Assembly: GCF_036689815.1 (NCBI RefSeq)
Contig: NZ_JBAHUR010000013.1
Span: 40,192 to 104,191, forward strand
Source of the DNA: Magnetovibrio sp. PR-2
GTDB taxonomy: Bacteria > Pseudomonadota > Alphaproteobacteria > Rhodospirillales > Magnetovibrionaceae
DNA length: 64,000 bases
Reading direction: 5' to 3'
Part shown: positions 34,576-43,256 of the stretch, one piece after another
Layout: each line of letters opens with the position of its first letter
Position numbering within the stretch: position 1 is the first letter of the stretch
The notes under the pieces: model-generated
Database searches by the model: none
Told to the model about the DNA's origin: nothing
Seen by the model: only the letters and a program-made list of their open reading frames with translations
Position numbers and translations under genes: made by a program

Positions 34576-35357
34576 TCCGCGTTTACCCCCGCTTTATCAT
34601 CTTAGGCCTGCTCACCCTCGCCGTTTGGATTGTGGGTATTGCGCCCGCTTTTGCCCTGACCCGCGTCGAAGTCAAACGTTTGGTCGTGGAAACCGCGCTG
34701 GATAAAAACGTGCCGCCGTCTTTGGCCTTAGCTGTCGCAAAAGTCGAATCCGACTTTAACGCCCACGCGCTCAGCCCCGCAGGGGCGCGCGGCGTGATGC
34801 AGATTATGCCAAAAACCGCACAAGACGAATTTGGTGTGGCCGAAGACGATTTGTGGGATGCGCAGACCAACGTGCGTTTGGGCGTGCGCTTTCTCAAAGA
34901 ACTGCATCACATGTACGGTGAGCGTTGGGAACTGGCGCTATCGCACTACAACGGCGGCTCACTGAATAGAAGCGGTGCCGACGCCCATCCCCATGCCTAT
35001 ACGCGGCGCTATGTCAAATCGGTGATGAAATGGCAACAGGTCTACACCGAACAAAACGCCGTGTGGCAAGTGCTGTCCGACCAGACTGAAAACGTCCGCG
35101 TAGCGAAAGCCGCACCGAAAAGCGATGTGCCAAAAGATGTGCCAGAAGATGTGCAAGAACTTGATATCGTGGAATGGGAATCGCATGCAGAAGACGTCGC
35201 GTATGAACACGACGAATGGGAAGTGATCGACCTCGAACCACGCCCGCGCCATCGTGATGTTGCCTTCGACCGCCGCCCGCCGCCGCGCCATCACGCCAAA
35301 CGCCGCGGACCGGTCCGTGTGTTCCGCGGCTCACACTTTCCCAAGCATTGGCACTGA
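34572..35357 (+). CDS. Lytic transglycosylase (SLT domain)
   Basis: A 261-residue exported protein: hydrophobic signal or anchor (about 8-28), then an SLT lysozyme-like domain. Glu59 in VAKVESDF is the catalytic acid, followed by the family's SPAGARGVMQIMP and ALSHYNGG motifs. It cuts peptidoglycan to make 1,6-anhydroMurNAc ends, a common way to let envelope machines cross the wall. The last 90 residues are charged and proline/histidine-rich. The start overlaps the preceding stop. Confidence 0.93.
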   Translation: MIRVYPRFIILGLLTLAVWIVGIAPAFALTRVEVKRLVVETALDKNVPPSLALAVAKVESDFNAHALSPAGARGVMQIMPKTAQDEFGVAEDDLWDAQTNVRLGVRFLKELHHMYGERWELALSHYNGGSLNRSGADAHPHAYTRRYVKSVMKWQQVYTEQNAVWQVLSDQTENVRVAKAAPKSDVPKDVPEDVQELDIVEWESHAEDVAYEHDEWEVIDLEPRPRHRDVAFDRRPPPRHHAKRRGPVRVFRGSHFPKHWH

Positions 35358-35419
35358 CGTTTGATTTGACATGAACCAGGACGTAAACTAGGCACCAGGC
35401 CAACAAGGGGAGCGCCTTC

Positions 35420-36877
35420 GTGAACACTGCGATCAGCACACTCGCCCAATCCGGGGGACGTGACACCTTAATCCAGGATTTTCGCGCCGTCGCCGAAGCC
35501 ACCACGCTCAGTGGTGCGCCGCGCTATAGTGAGACACCGACCTTGATGTGGCTGGCCAAGTTCGTCACCGGGGCTGCAGGCGGTCCCAACAAGGACGCCC
35601 CGCTTTTTGAACTCTGTCATCTCATAACAGCACTGAAACTCGGCTTCGGTGGCGGTGCAGATTTGCGTGCTGAGTTCTTCTTAGGCCTCAACCCAGCCAC
35701 ACCGGCGGCGTATAAATCCTTCTTTGACGACGCCGTTGCTGGAGAAGGTCTCACTGTAGAAGACGAGCAAGTCACCCTCAACTCAGGCCCGGCCCCGTTC
35801 TCCATCCGTTATGGCCGCATGCCGCGTTTGGTCGCCTTGTTCGAATTCTTAGCCGGGCTCGACGCCTTTTCGTTTTTTGGCGCGTTCAACGACATCCTCG
35901 ATGAGTTGGAACAAAGCCCAAATCTTGCCGCCATCAAAGCCGCCGCCAATCAATTGTCCAGCCGCATGCGCCACTATCGCCTGCAACACTTAGCCTCTGC
36001 CGAAAGCGATGGGAAATTCACGACGGTGTATTCTTTTTTGCAAGACCGCAGTCCACAAAATGCCTTCCAAATCGACGACGCGGCAATTTTTGAGTTCTGG
36101 GCCCTCCATAATCAACAAAACGATTATAAGGGATATAGAACCGTGTTCGATTTGTTTTTCAAATTCATGGCCGCGATGGACGAAGTCACGTCGCGTCGCG
36201 CTGCCCAAGACGCAGGCGTATTGGGTGCCGACCGCGAAGGCGGAGAGCTGGACATTGGCGAAGACAGCATTGACGTCTTGTCCCCAAATTGGGAAAGCCC
36301 TTTGGACGTCTTCGAAGAACCGCCCTTATCCGACATCAAGTTTTTCAAAAAAAGCACCGAGTTGAAACCCCTTGAGACTTTGATGACCTATGGGCCAAAG
36401 GTTCAGTCTTTGGCTTTGGCTTTTTTGCGCTATGAAATTTTCGGATTTTTGCAATCGGCCATCACCAACGATTTGCAAATCGGGCGCGGCGAAGAGTCTG
36501 TGCAGAACCGGGTCCAATGCACCGATGCTGAAGCGTACACCGAACGCAAAACCACCTTTGAAACCTTAGAAGCCCATGTCCACCAACTGATCCAAGCCTG
36601 TCTGCATGTGGTCGCATCCGACACGGTCGTCGCCTTTCCGGGTATAGAGGACGACAGCGCCAAAGCGTTTAAGAAGCTCACACGCAAAGGCTTTGATGAC
36701 CGTGCCCGCGACAACGCCGATGCCTTCAAGCTGGCCGCCGATCCCTTGCTCAGTGTGCGCACGCAACTGCAAGGCCTGTTGAAGGCCTTGGATAAGCTTG
36801 ATCTTGAAACCCATTTCGATGCGGACCGCGTAGCCTTTCGCCAACAATTTAGAGCACTCTACGGAGAAGCCTCATGA
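35420..36877 (+). CDS. Large cytoplasmic protein of the envelope operon
   Basis: A 485-residue soluble protein, largely helical, with no signal peptide or membrane segment. I recognise no family. It starts at GTG with AAGGGGAG eight bases before it. Its stop overlaps the next start (ATGA), and that gene overlaps the Lon-like gene in turn, so these three are translationally coupled. It is probably a cytoplasmic component or regulator of the machine. Confidence 0.75.
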   Translation: MNTAISTLAQSGGRDTLIQDFRAVAEATTLSGAPRYSETPTLMWLAKFVTGAAGGPNKDAPLFELCHLITALKLGFGGGADLRAEFFLGLNPATPAAYKSFFDDAVAGEGLTVEDEQVTLNSGPAPFSIRYGRMPRLVALFEFLAGLDAFSFFGAFNDILDELEQSPNLAAIKAAANQLSSRMRHYRLQHLASAESDGKFTTVYSFLQDRSPQNAFQIDDAAIFEFWALHNQQNDYKGYRTVFDLFFKFMAAMDEVTSRRAAQDAGVLGADREGGELDIGEDSIDVLSPNWESPLDVFEEPPLSDIKFFKKSTELKPLETLMTYGPKVQSLALAFLRYEIFGFLQSAITNDLQIGRGEESVQNRVQCTDAEAYTERKTTFETLEAHVHQLIQACLHVVASDTVVAFPGIEDDSAKAFKKLTRKGFDDRARDNADAFKLAADPLLSVRTQLQGLLKALDKLDLETHFDADRVAFRQQFRALYGEAS

Positions 36878-37407
36878 TCACCTACACACCCAACCCCAAA
36901 GATAAAGAGGTCGCCCAAGCCGAGTTTCGCGCACTCAGCCAAGCCCAAGGCTTGATGGATGCCGAAGGCGGCGCCGTCTCCCCCAGCCGCCTGTGGGCCT
37001 ACGCCCAAAGCCAGCTCAGCGACGGCTTTGAAGATGTTTTACATGCGCTCGACCAAAACCCTGACATGCGCAAAGCTTACGGCGCCATGATCCGCAGCGC
37101 CGCCATGTACAGTTTCCCCGAAGCCATGGCCGCAGCCGAAGCGGACACCTTGCCCGAACGCGCAGGCCAAGGCTGCAAGCTGTCGCTCAAACCGTCGCGC
37201 GCGGAACAAACGCAGCTGTATTTGATCATTGAACTTGCCGATACCTCTAAGAAACCGAAGGCTTTGGTCGTTTCCGACAAAAAGGACCGCACCGCTTTGC
37301 TGACCCTGCCCCAAGCGCGCGATGGGATTATTCAAGTGATTGTGGAGAAAAATTCCGATATCGTCCGTTTGTTGAAAGATCCGAAGTCGGAGGCCTATCT
37401 GAAGTGA
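36874..37407 (+). CDS. Cytoplasmic hypothetical protein coupled to the Lon-like gene
   Basis: A 177-residue protein with a helical N-terminal half (LWAYAQSQLSDGFEDVLHALDQNP) that recalls the small helical domain of anti-sigma-like adaptors, without zinc ligands, and a beta-rich C-terminal half (TQLYLIIELAD…ALLTLPQARDGIIQVIV). No confident family. Coupling on both sides suggests a stoichiometric partner. Confidence 0.7.
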   Translation: MITYTPNPKDKEVAQAEFRALSQAQGLMDAEGGAVSPSRLWAYAQSQLSDGFEDVLHALDQNPDMRKAYGAMIRSAAMYSFPEAMAAAEADTLPERAGQGCKLSLKPSRAEQTQLYLIIELADTSKKPKALVVSDKKDRTALLTLPQARDGIIQVIVEKNSDIVRLLKDPKSEAYLK

Positions 37408-38645
37408 AGCGCATCGCCGTTCACGTCGCGACCACGGGCGGTCCTGTGCTGGTCCAGCGCATCACGCCCGAGTTCGCCGCCCAATCCATGATCTGTTTGG
37501 GCCGCACGTCCGAAGTGCTGCCCATCAGCGCGGACTATGACGACTTCGTCAAACCGGGCAGCGGCGTGATCATGCGCGAATTCGGCCCCTTTGAAGAAAA
37601 TGCCTTCCGCCTGGACGCGTCGGGCCCCATCGGCACCGGGCGCAGTTGGCAGCTGGGTGTTTATGCCGCCCACGCCATCGATCACAGCGAACATTGTGTG
37701 CTGTCTTCAGATGAAGACGCCGACACCATTTTGTGGATGACGGGCATGGTGGACTATGACTTAAACGTCAAAGCCGTGGACCACATCGCCGACAAAGCCC
37801 AAGCGGCCCAAGATCAAATGACCACGTGGCTGGCGGACGGAAAACGCGTTTTCGCCGTCGTGCCCAAGGGCAACAATCACAAAGACCTGTTGTCCAGCCG
37901 ACTGCCCGACGGGGTCGAGATTTTGCCCGCAGGCAGTGTCGAGCATGCCCTGGCCCCCTTGCATCTCTCCCAAGGCTCTGCTTCGGGGGCACAAGAAACA
38001 CAAAAGGCCAAGACCAACCGTGCGGGCTGGGCCATGTTTGGTGTCGTGGCCGCAGCATTTGCCGTGATCGTCTATAACTTGCCCGATTTTGCGTCTGAGA
38101 CGCCCACCCCACCGCCTGCGTTGGAGATCAAAGGCGACATCACCCTGCCCGCACCTGAAATCGCCGCAGAACCAAAGCCCGAAGCGGAACCGGAGCCCGA
38201 GGAAGAAGACTTCGCCCTAGAAATCTTTAACGAAGACGGCGAAGACTTGGTCTTTAACTACGGCGACCATTTGGAGTTTGCGGTTGAGATGAACCGCAAC
38301 GCGTGGCTCAACTGTTTTTATTTCCAAGCCGACGGCAAGGTCTTGCAGCTCTACCCCAATCCTTACGTCGAAGAGGTCTTCCGCTTTGAAGCGGGAGAAA
38401 CCTACGACATGCCCAGCGAAGAATTTTTCCCCTTCCAAGTCCGCTTCGCCCCGCCGGCGGGCGAAGAAGTCATCGTGTGCTTCGCGTCGGAAGAAAACCT
38501 CACCGATGAACTGCCCGAGCCCCTCAAAGGCCAGACCAAAGGCCCGCTTCCGGCCACCGTCGCCAACGACATCCCGCGCATTTTCCATTCCCTTGCGGGT
38601 GACGGTTTGGCCGTGGCAGAACTGCCGTTTGTGATCGAGCCTTAA
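37404..38645 (+). CDS. Membrane protein: Lon-like (S16) domain plus DUF4384
   Basis: A 413-residue protein with no N-terminal signal. Residues 1-190 fit the Lon proteolytic fold: a GRSWQLG elbow with Ser81, TGMVDYDLNVKAV, then IADKAQAA with Lys131, VVPKGNNHKDL, and a final VEHALAPL. Ser81 and Lys131 lie where the Lon Ser-Lys dyad is expected. One membrane helix (about 207-225) and a Pro/Glu-rich linker lead to a DUF4384 domain (about 278-362: GDHLEFAVEMNRNAWLNCFYFQADGKVLQLYPN). The S16-like part should be cytoplasmic and DUF4384 periplasmic. GTG start overlaps the preceding TGA. The protease claim is by pattern only. Confidence 0.65.
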   Translation: MKRIAVHVATTGGPVLVQRITPEFAAQSMICLGRTSEVLPISADYDDFVKPGSGVIMREFGPFEENAFRLDASGPIGTGRSWQLGVYAAHAIDHSEHCVLSSDEDADTILWMTGMVDYDLNVKAVDHIADKAQAAQDQMTTWLADGKRVFAVVPKGNNHKDLLSSRLPDGVEILPAGSVEHALAPLHLSQGSASGAQETQKAKTNRAGWAMFGVVAAAFAVIVYNLPDFASETPTPPPALEIKGDITLPAPEIAAEPKPEAEPEPEEEDFALEIFNEDGEDLVFNYGDHLEFAVEMNRNAWLNCFYFQADGKVLQLYPNPYVEEVFRFEAGETYDMPSEEFFPFQVRFAPPAGEEVIVCFASEENLTDELPEPLKGQTKGPLPATVANDIPRIFHSLAGDGLAVAELPFVIEP

Positions 38646-38726
38646 TTTTTTTTCTGCTTTCCCTAAAAAACGCGCCTAGGCCGTCCATAGCCCTCTTCAG
38701 AAACAGTTATGAAGAGGTTCGAAGCT

Positions 38727-39299
38727 ATGCCGACCCACATCAAATCCCAGAAATTCTTGAGCCGCAGCCGCGCTTTGGCTGCCGTTTTGATCTCCAGCGC
38801 GGCCTTGTCCGCGTGCGTCACCAGCCAAACCTTTGACGAAGGCATCGGATACCGCGAAGCGCGCTTCCAAGAAGTGTCCGCCATGCGCGAATTCCGCCAA
38901 TGCCGCGACGATGCGTTGGAACTGGACCGCCAAGCCCGCTCGAGCGGCGATGCCGCCAAATACTTAGCCTCCGCCCGTCTGTTGGAAAAATGTGAAGCCA
39001 GCATTGGGCCGGGTGCGGGAAGCGTCGCCAAGGAAGAACGCATGCGCGCTTACGCCTTGAGCATCCAAAACCATTTGAAAGGCGGCAACGTCACAGCAGC
39101 CCGCGTGAGCTTGGACAAGTTCAAAGTCGCCTATGTCGACATGGATCTTTATTACGCCGACGGCTCGTCCTTCATCGACACGGTTGAAATTTTGGTCGGT
39201 GCAAAAAAACCGGGTGCAACCGGGCGCTTTTCCAACGCCAATGTGAACCGTGAGCTCAAAGCCGAGCTGCGCCGTGTCAAACACTGGCAGAAACACTAA
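38727..39299 (+). CDS. Lipoprotein of the envelope operon
   Basis: A 190-residue lipoprotein: signal peptide ending in the lipobox LSAC with Cys30. The mature part is helical with two further Cys (FRQCRDDALEL, LLEKCEAS) and a TPR-like middle. An earlier ATG at 38709 is possible, but GAGG sits nine bases before the one used. The 81-base gap before this gene is the longest in the operon, so an internal promoter is possible. No family recognised. Confidence 0.75.
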   Translation: MPTHIKSQKFLSRSRALAAVLISSAALSACVTSQTFDEGIGYREARFQEVSAMREFRQCRDDALELDRQARSSGDAAKYLASARLLEKCEASIGPGAGSVAKEERMRAYALSIQNHLKGGNVTAARVSLDKFKVAYVDMDLYYADGSSFIDTVEILVGAKKPGATGRFSNANVNRELKAELRRVKHWQKH

Positions 39300-39323
39300 T
39301 CCGCGAAGCGTGAGGAGATCACT

Positions 39324-40199
39324 ATGACCCGCAGAACCTCCCTATCTCATCTGGTATTCGCTTCGGCTTTGTTGGCGACGACCGTCCTGGGCACAGCCCC
39401 CGCCCAGGCCGACAACGCCAACTGGTCGCCGCAATCAAGCGAACGTCTGGTGAAGCTCCCACCCAGCTATTTGAAAAAATCCTTGGACCACGACTTCAAA
39501 CAATCCAGCCTCGGCGAGGCCTTGGGCGAGACGGAAGAAAACATCTCGCTCAAAGGGCAAACCTTGGCGGACTTGAAACAAGCCATCGGATCCAGCAACG
39601 GCGATGTGCGCCTAGAACTGCGCCACGAGTTTTTGGCCGAAAAACGCGCCTACTTAAACATGATGACGGATCGCAACGCGTTGCGCCGCCAACACTTGGA
39701 AACCAAGCGCAATCTGTTTGAAGACATGTTGGATCACTTAAACGCACAGGAAAACCAAGGCCCCGGTGCAGAAGAGGTCATTGCAAACCAAGACGCGGCG
39801 TTTGAGCGGTTCGAGCGCACCTACGCCGATGTGGACAAAAACTTCTTCGCCACCAACATGGAACCGGAAAGCAAATACGCCCAGCAGTTCAGCCAAAATA
39901 TGCAGGCCATCGAACAACTGGTCGCGCGCATCGAAAATCACAAGATGAACGCGTCCAGTATGACTGATGACGGCCTGCCGCTTACCCGCAAAGAACACCT
40001 GCGCCGCTTGGTGTCCGACGTGCAGTCGGAACTGTCCGTCATCGAACAAGAAGAAACCATCTTGGGCTACATGGCCAAGCTGGTGGCGCTCGATGCCATG
40101 GACCTGGCCGAAGACGGCATGGATATGGAACTTGCCGACAGCGACGTCACCAACGCACTGAAACCCGCAACGTCCGTCAGCTATTTCCTCGACAACTGA
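39324..40199 (+). CDS. Exported coiled-coil protein
   Basis: A 291-residue periplasmic protein: signal peptide cleaved near AQA-DN (29), then long helices with heptad-like spacing (RHEFLAEKRAYLNMMTDRNALRRQHLETK). No Cys and no membrane helix beyond the signal. It probably oligomerises as a stalk or spacer. GAGGAGATCACT precedes the ATG. Confidence 0.75.
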   Translation: MTRRTSLSHLVFASALLATTVLGTAPAQADNANWSPQSSERLVKLPPSYLKKSLDHDFKQSSLGEALGETEENISLKGQTLADLKQAIGSSNGDVRLELRHEFLAEKRAYLNMMTDRNALRRQHLETKRNLFEDMLDHLNAQENQGPGAEEVIANQDAAFERFERTYADVDKNFFATNMEPESKYAQQFSQNMQAIEQLVARIENHKMNASSMTDDGLPLTRKEHLRRLVSDVQSELSVIEQEETILGYMAKLVALDAMDLAEDGMDMELADSDVTNALKPATSVSYFLDN

Positions 40200-40218
40200 T
40201 TTGATAGGAGACCTTGTT

Positions 40219-40617
40219 ATGTTGAAACGCTCTTTAAAAACCGTGCTGGTCGGCTCTTTCATCGTCGCCGCATTTTCCGTCGCCGCCACCGCCAAAGCCG
40301 GCACCTTGGAAAACTTAGAACGCGAACGCGCCCAGACCGTTCAGTATTTTTTGGACACCAACCTGGAACCCAACGAACGCTTAGCACGCATCGATGTGTC
40401 CAAGCGCCGCTTGATCGATATGGAACGCATGGTCCTGCGCGACAAATCCTTGCGCGGCAAAACCACGCCCATCGTGCGCCGCGCATTTTTGAACTATGAC
40501 GTGACGTTCATGGCCCATTCCGCGACCGAAAAAAATCTCACCATGGTCGACAACTGGCTGGACCAGTTTGCCGTCAGCACCGACACCTTGATGACCGCCA
40601 AAATCGGGAAACGTTGA
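40219..40617 (+). CDS. Small exported helical protein
   Basis: A 132-residue protein with a signal peptide ending at AKA-GT (27). The mature part is helical and basic (LARIDVSKRRLIDMERMVLRDKSLRGK). The ATG at 40219 has GGAG upstream; an earlier frame start would split the signal. It ends two bases before the ExbB-like gene, so the two are coupled. Confidence 0.75.
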   Translation: MLKRSLKTVLVGSFIVAAFSVAATAKAGTLENLERERAQTVQYFLDTNLEPNERLARIDVSKRRLIDMERMVLRDKSLRGKTTPIVRRAFLNYDVTFMAHSATEKNLTMVDNWLDQFAVSTDTLMTAKIGKR

Positions 40618-40618
40618 T

Positions 40619-41140
40619 ATGCGCAGAGTGCTTAACATCGCCGAAACCGGGTCGCGCTCACTCAGCTATGTTTTGGGCGGTGGCGTCATCGCCCTGGCCA
40701 TCGCGGTGGGCATGACCTCCCAAGGTCCCGACGCCATTGCCGAGTGGACCTTGGAAGTGTTCGGTGTGACCTTCATCACCTTGTTCAGCGGGCTGATCTT
40801 CGCCACGGTCTATTGCTGGACGCGCTTAAGCGACACAACACTCAGCGACAAACAGCGCAGTGTGTGGCTGGAAGCCGGACTGCACGGTGCCAACGGTGTG
40901 TCGACATTGGCGTTGACCTATACCCTGTTGGGCATCTCGCTTGGCATCGGCACCTTGTCCGAACAAGAGCTCACCCCCGCAACGGTGCAAACCGTCATCA
41001 GCCAACTCACCGATCACTTCAGCCTTGCGTTCATGACCACCGTGGTGGGCCTGCCCACGTCGGCGGCGTTGCGCGCCTTGGTGCTGATCAGCCATTCGCG
41101 CCTGGATGCCCAAAAGGAGGATGCCTCATGCGTTTCTTGA
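40619..41140 (+). CDS. ExbB/TolQ/MotA-like channel protein
   Basis: A 173-residue inner-membrane protein with four helices (about 14-32, 45-68, 97-118, 138-162). The last two, VSTLALTYTLLGISLGIGTL and FSLAFMTTVVGLPTSAALRAL, match the TM2/TM3 pattern of MotA/TolQ/ExbB subunits, whose small residues line the ion path. Such subunits use proton or sodium flow to drive a partner. Its 3' end overlaps the next gene by 13 bases. The ExbD-like partner is probably one of the single-span proteins in this operon. Confidence 0.75.
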   Translation: MRRVLNIAETGSRSLSYVLGGGVIALAIAVGMTSQGPDAIAEWTLEVFGVTFITLFSGLIFATVYCWTRLSDTTLSDKQRSVWLEAGLHGANGVSTLALTYTLLGISLGIGTLSEQELTPATVQTVISQLTDHFSLAFMTTVVGLPTSAALRALVLISHSRLDAQKEDASCVS

Positions 41141-41604
41141 TCTTTAACATCGTCGTCGTCGCCGCCTTGGCATTTTTGGTCATGGACCGCCCACAAGTCG
41201 ATCTGGCCCGCGCCGTTCCGGGTGATCTTTCCATCCCAGCCGTTGCCCAGCCCGAGCCCGAGCCCGCTCCTGAAATCGTTCAACCCCAACTCAAGCCAAA
41301 GCCCCAGCCAAAGCCCAAGCAGCTGACGGAGATGCCTGAACTCCCCCCTGCTAAAGAGGTTCCCGTGCGCGTCACCCACAAAGCGCCCCGCGACGTTTCA
41401 CCCGGGTTGACGCAAACGGCTGAGCGCATCAAAGCTGAAATCACCCAGCGTCAAAACGCACCGCTCCCCGAAGACCAAGAAGAGCCTGCCCAAACCGCAG
41501 CCGTTGAGACAAACACCTATGACAAATCCGTCAGCCGCCGCAAAGCCCTGATGGATTTAGCCAGCGACATGGAGCTCATGTTCGCCGAAAAGATGATGAG
41601 GTAA
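41128..41604 (+). CDS. Proline-rich single-span protein (TonB/TolA-like plan)
   Basis: A 158-residue protein with an N-terminal helix (about 3-20), then a Pro/Glu/Lys-rich segment (about 40-75) and a charged helical end (KSVSRRKALMDLASDMELMF). The plan suits a periplasm-spanning arm or an ExbD-like stator piece. It overlaps the ExbB-like gene and lies three bases before the next proline-rich gene. No family recognised. Confidence 0.7.
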   Translation: MRFLIFNIVVVAALAFLVMDRPQVDLARAVPGDLSIPAVAQPEPEPAPEIVQPQLKPKPQPKPKQLTEMPELPPAKEVPVRVTHKAPRDVSPGLTQTAERIKAEITQRQNAPLPEDQEEPAQTAAVETNTYDKSVSRRKALMDLASDMELMFAEKMMR

Positions 41605-41607
41605 GCC

Positions 41608-42534
41608 ATGGCGCGCCGAACCACATGGACGGGATATGTTTCCACAGGCGTGAGCGCCCTGTTGGCCGTGTGGATCTTAGCGCTGCTGATCCAGCCCACA
41701 CCACCGCAGCCGAAACCGGGCAAAACACAAGCCAAGCCTGAGGACGTGGCAAAGGCCGAGCCAGCCCCCGAACCCATTCCTGCAGCCTTGGCGTTGCCAG
41801 CACCCCCAAAACCAACACCGCCAAAGCCAGCTCCTACAAAAGGGGTTAAGCCCAAGCCCCAACCCGAACCGGTCACAGAAACTGTGCAAGAGGCTCCGCC
41901 CAAGCCCGTACACAAGGCAAAGGTTGTACAGAAATCAAAACCGAAGCCCAAACCCAAGCCCAAGCCCAAAACCCCGGCCCCCTTCGTTCCTGCGGCGGCT
42001 GATGTGGTTGAAGGGCGTACATTGCTGAGAACCTTGGAACACGGCAAAGGCCCCTTGATCGAAATCGCGTGGCCCAGTGACCGTTCCAAACACGGGCGTT
42101 TGTTCAAACACATGACCGCGTGCTTGGGCATGCGTGTGGCGGTGATGGACAACAGCTCTCACCTGTTTGTCGCCGAAGGCAAAACCGGGCAGCCTTGGGA
42201 CATCAACTTGGACCGCTACAGTGGGTTTTTGCGCCAGCCCGCAGGCTGGCTGACCCCGTTGGAACGCAACGCCGAAACCGCCATTCGCAAACACCACAAC
42301 ATGAAGTCCGTCGCGTCCGGTGTGCGCATTTTTCCGCGCCAAGTGGATGCGGCGTTGTTGGGGGGCTTGCGCAAATACATCGGCACCCATTACAGCACAG
42401 CCAAATCCATCCGCGCGCGCTACCGGTTGAACGGCACTGTCGTCGTTGTCGAAAACTTAAGCGTCGATGGCAAAGCCGTCGCCGGGCGCATCGGGCTCAA
42501 AGCCCAAACGTCCAGATGTGTATGGAGGACGTAA
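41608..42534 (+). CDS. TonB-like proline-rich protein
   Basis: A 308-residue protein with one N-terminal helix (about 10-28) and a long KP/PKP-rich stretch (about 30-125) like the extended arm of TonB. The compact C-terminal domain (about 130-308) does not show a recognisable TonB CTD motif. With the ExbB-like gene two genes upstream, a role in passing force to the outer membrane is reasonable but inferred. The repeated codons make this a DNA-level low-complexity tract. Confidence 0.75.
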   Translation: MARRTTWTGYVSTGVSALLAVWILALLIQPTPPQPKPGKTQAKPEDVAKAEPAPEPIPAALALPAPPKPTPPKPAPTKGVKPKPQPEPVTETVQEAPPKPVHKAKVVQKSKPKPKPKPKPKTPAPFVPAAADVVEGRTLLRTLEHGKGPLIEIAWPSDRSKHGRLFKHMTACLGMRVAVMDNSSHLFVAEGKTGQPWDINLDRYSGFLRQPAGWLTPLERNAETAIRKHHNMKSVASGVRIFPRQVDAALLGGLRKYIGTHYSTAKSIRARYRLNGTVVVVENLSVDGKAVAGRIGLKAQTSRCVWRT

Positions 42535-42537
42535 ATC

Positions 42538-43194
42538 ATGAAACTTTTTCAAATCGTTTGTGCGGTGAGTGTAACCCTGGGATTGGGCGCGTGCATCCCC
42601 ACCCAAGTCAAACCCGTCGAAACCGATGCCCAAGGGGCCATGCAAGCCAACGACCGCACGGTGCAGTTTCACGTGAGTGAGGCCTACTATCAAAACGCAC
42701 CCGACTGCGCCATCATCAAGCCCATCATCGGAAACGGCCCCACAGAACTGACCCGGTTTGTCGAAAAGTCTGTAGCCCGCCAGTTAACCGGCAAGGTGGA
42801 ACGGGTGATCACACCGCTCAGACGCGATCGCTTGGCGCGCAAGAACGGCTATGACTTAAGCACGCCTGCCGACTTTAAAAGTTTTGCGCGCACGCAACGC
42901 TGTGCCTACCACGTCACCATTGAGCTGCAAGGCAGCGGCGATCAATATGCTGTGATCTGGTCCGACAAACACGTCGGCGTGAAGATGGAGCTGTTGAAAA
43001 CCCGCACGGACGAAGTCTTGTGGCGCGGTGCCCACGTGGCGCGGCGCGGCGACGGCGGCGTGCCGCTTTCGCCCCTGTCGATCTTAGCCAATGCCGCCAA
43101 AGCCGCGTCGTTCAGCGCGGATACAGGTTTGGTGTATTCTATTGCCAATGATGCGGTGCGCCGTATTCTGACAACCTTGCCCGATATCCGGTAA
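42538..43194 (+). CDS. Lipoprotein of the envelope operon
   Basis: A 218-residue lipoprotein with lipobox LGAC and Cys19. The mature part is alpha/beta (VARQLTGKVERVITPLRRDRLAR… YAVIWSDKHVGVKMELL), with two other Cys. It may be anchored in the outer membrane as a partner of the TonB-like protein. GGAGGACGTAAATC precedes the ATG and the gene begins three bases after its neighbour's stop. Confidence 0.8.
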   Translation: MKLFQIVCAVSVTLGLGACIPTQVKPVETDAQGAMQANDRTVQFHVSEAYYQNAPDCAIIKPIIGNGPTELTRFVEKSVARQLTGKVERVITPLRRDRLARKNGYDLSTPADFKSFARTQRCAYHVTIELQGSGDQYAVIWSDKHVGVKMELLKTRTDEVLWRGAHVARRGDGGVPLSPLSILANAAKAASFSADTGLVYSIANDAVRRILTTLPDIR

Positions 43195-43256
43195 CCGATC
43201 TATTGGGGTTTGAGAAAAGAAACGTTAAGATATGCGTCTGAGAGGACAAAGCCAGA

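Noticed and set aside
41700..41970. Short tandem repeats that could suggest a CRISPR-like array
   Set aside because: They are in-frame codons for Lys-Pro and Pro-rich stretches of the TonB-like protein; there are no regular spacers. I saw no CRISPR array in the window.
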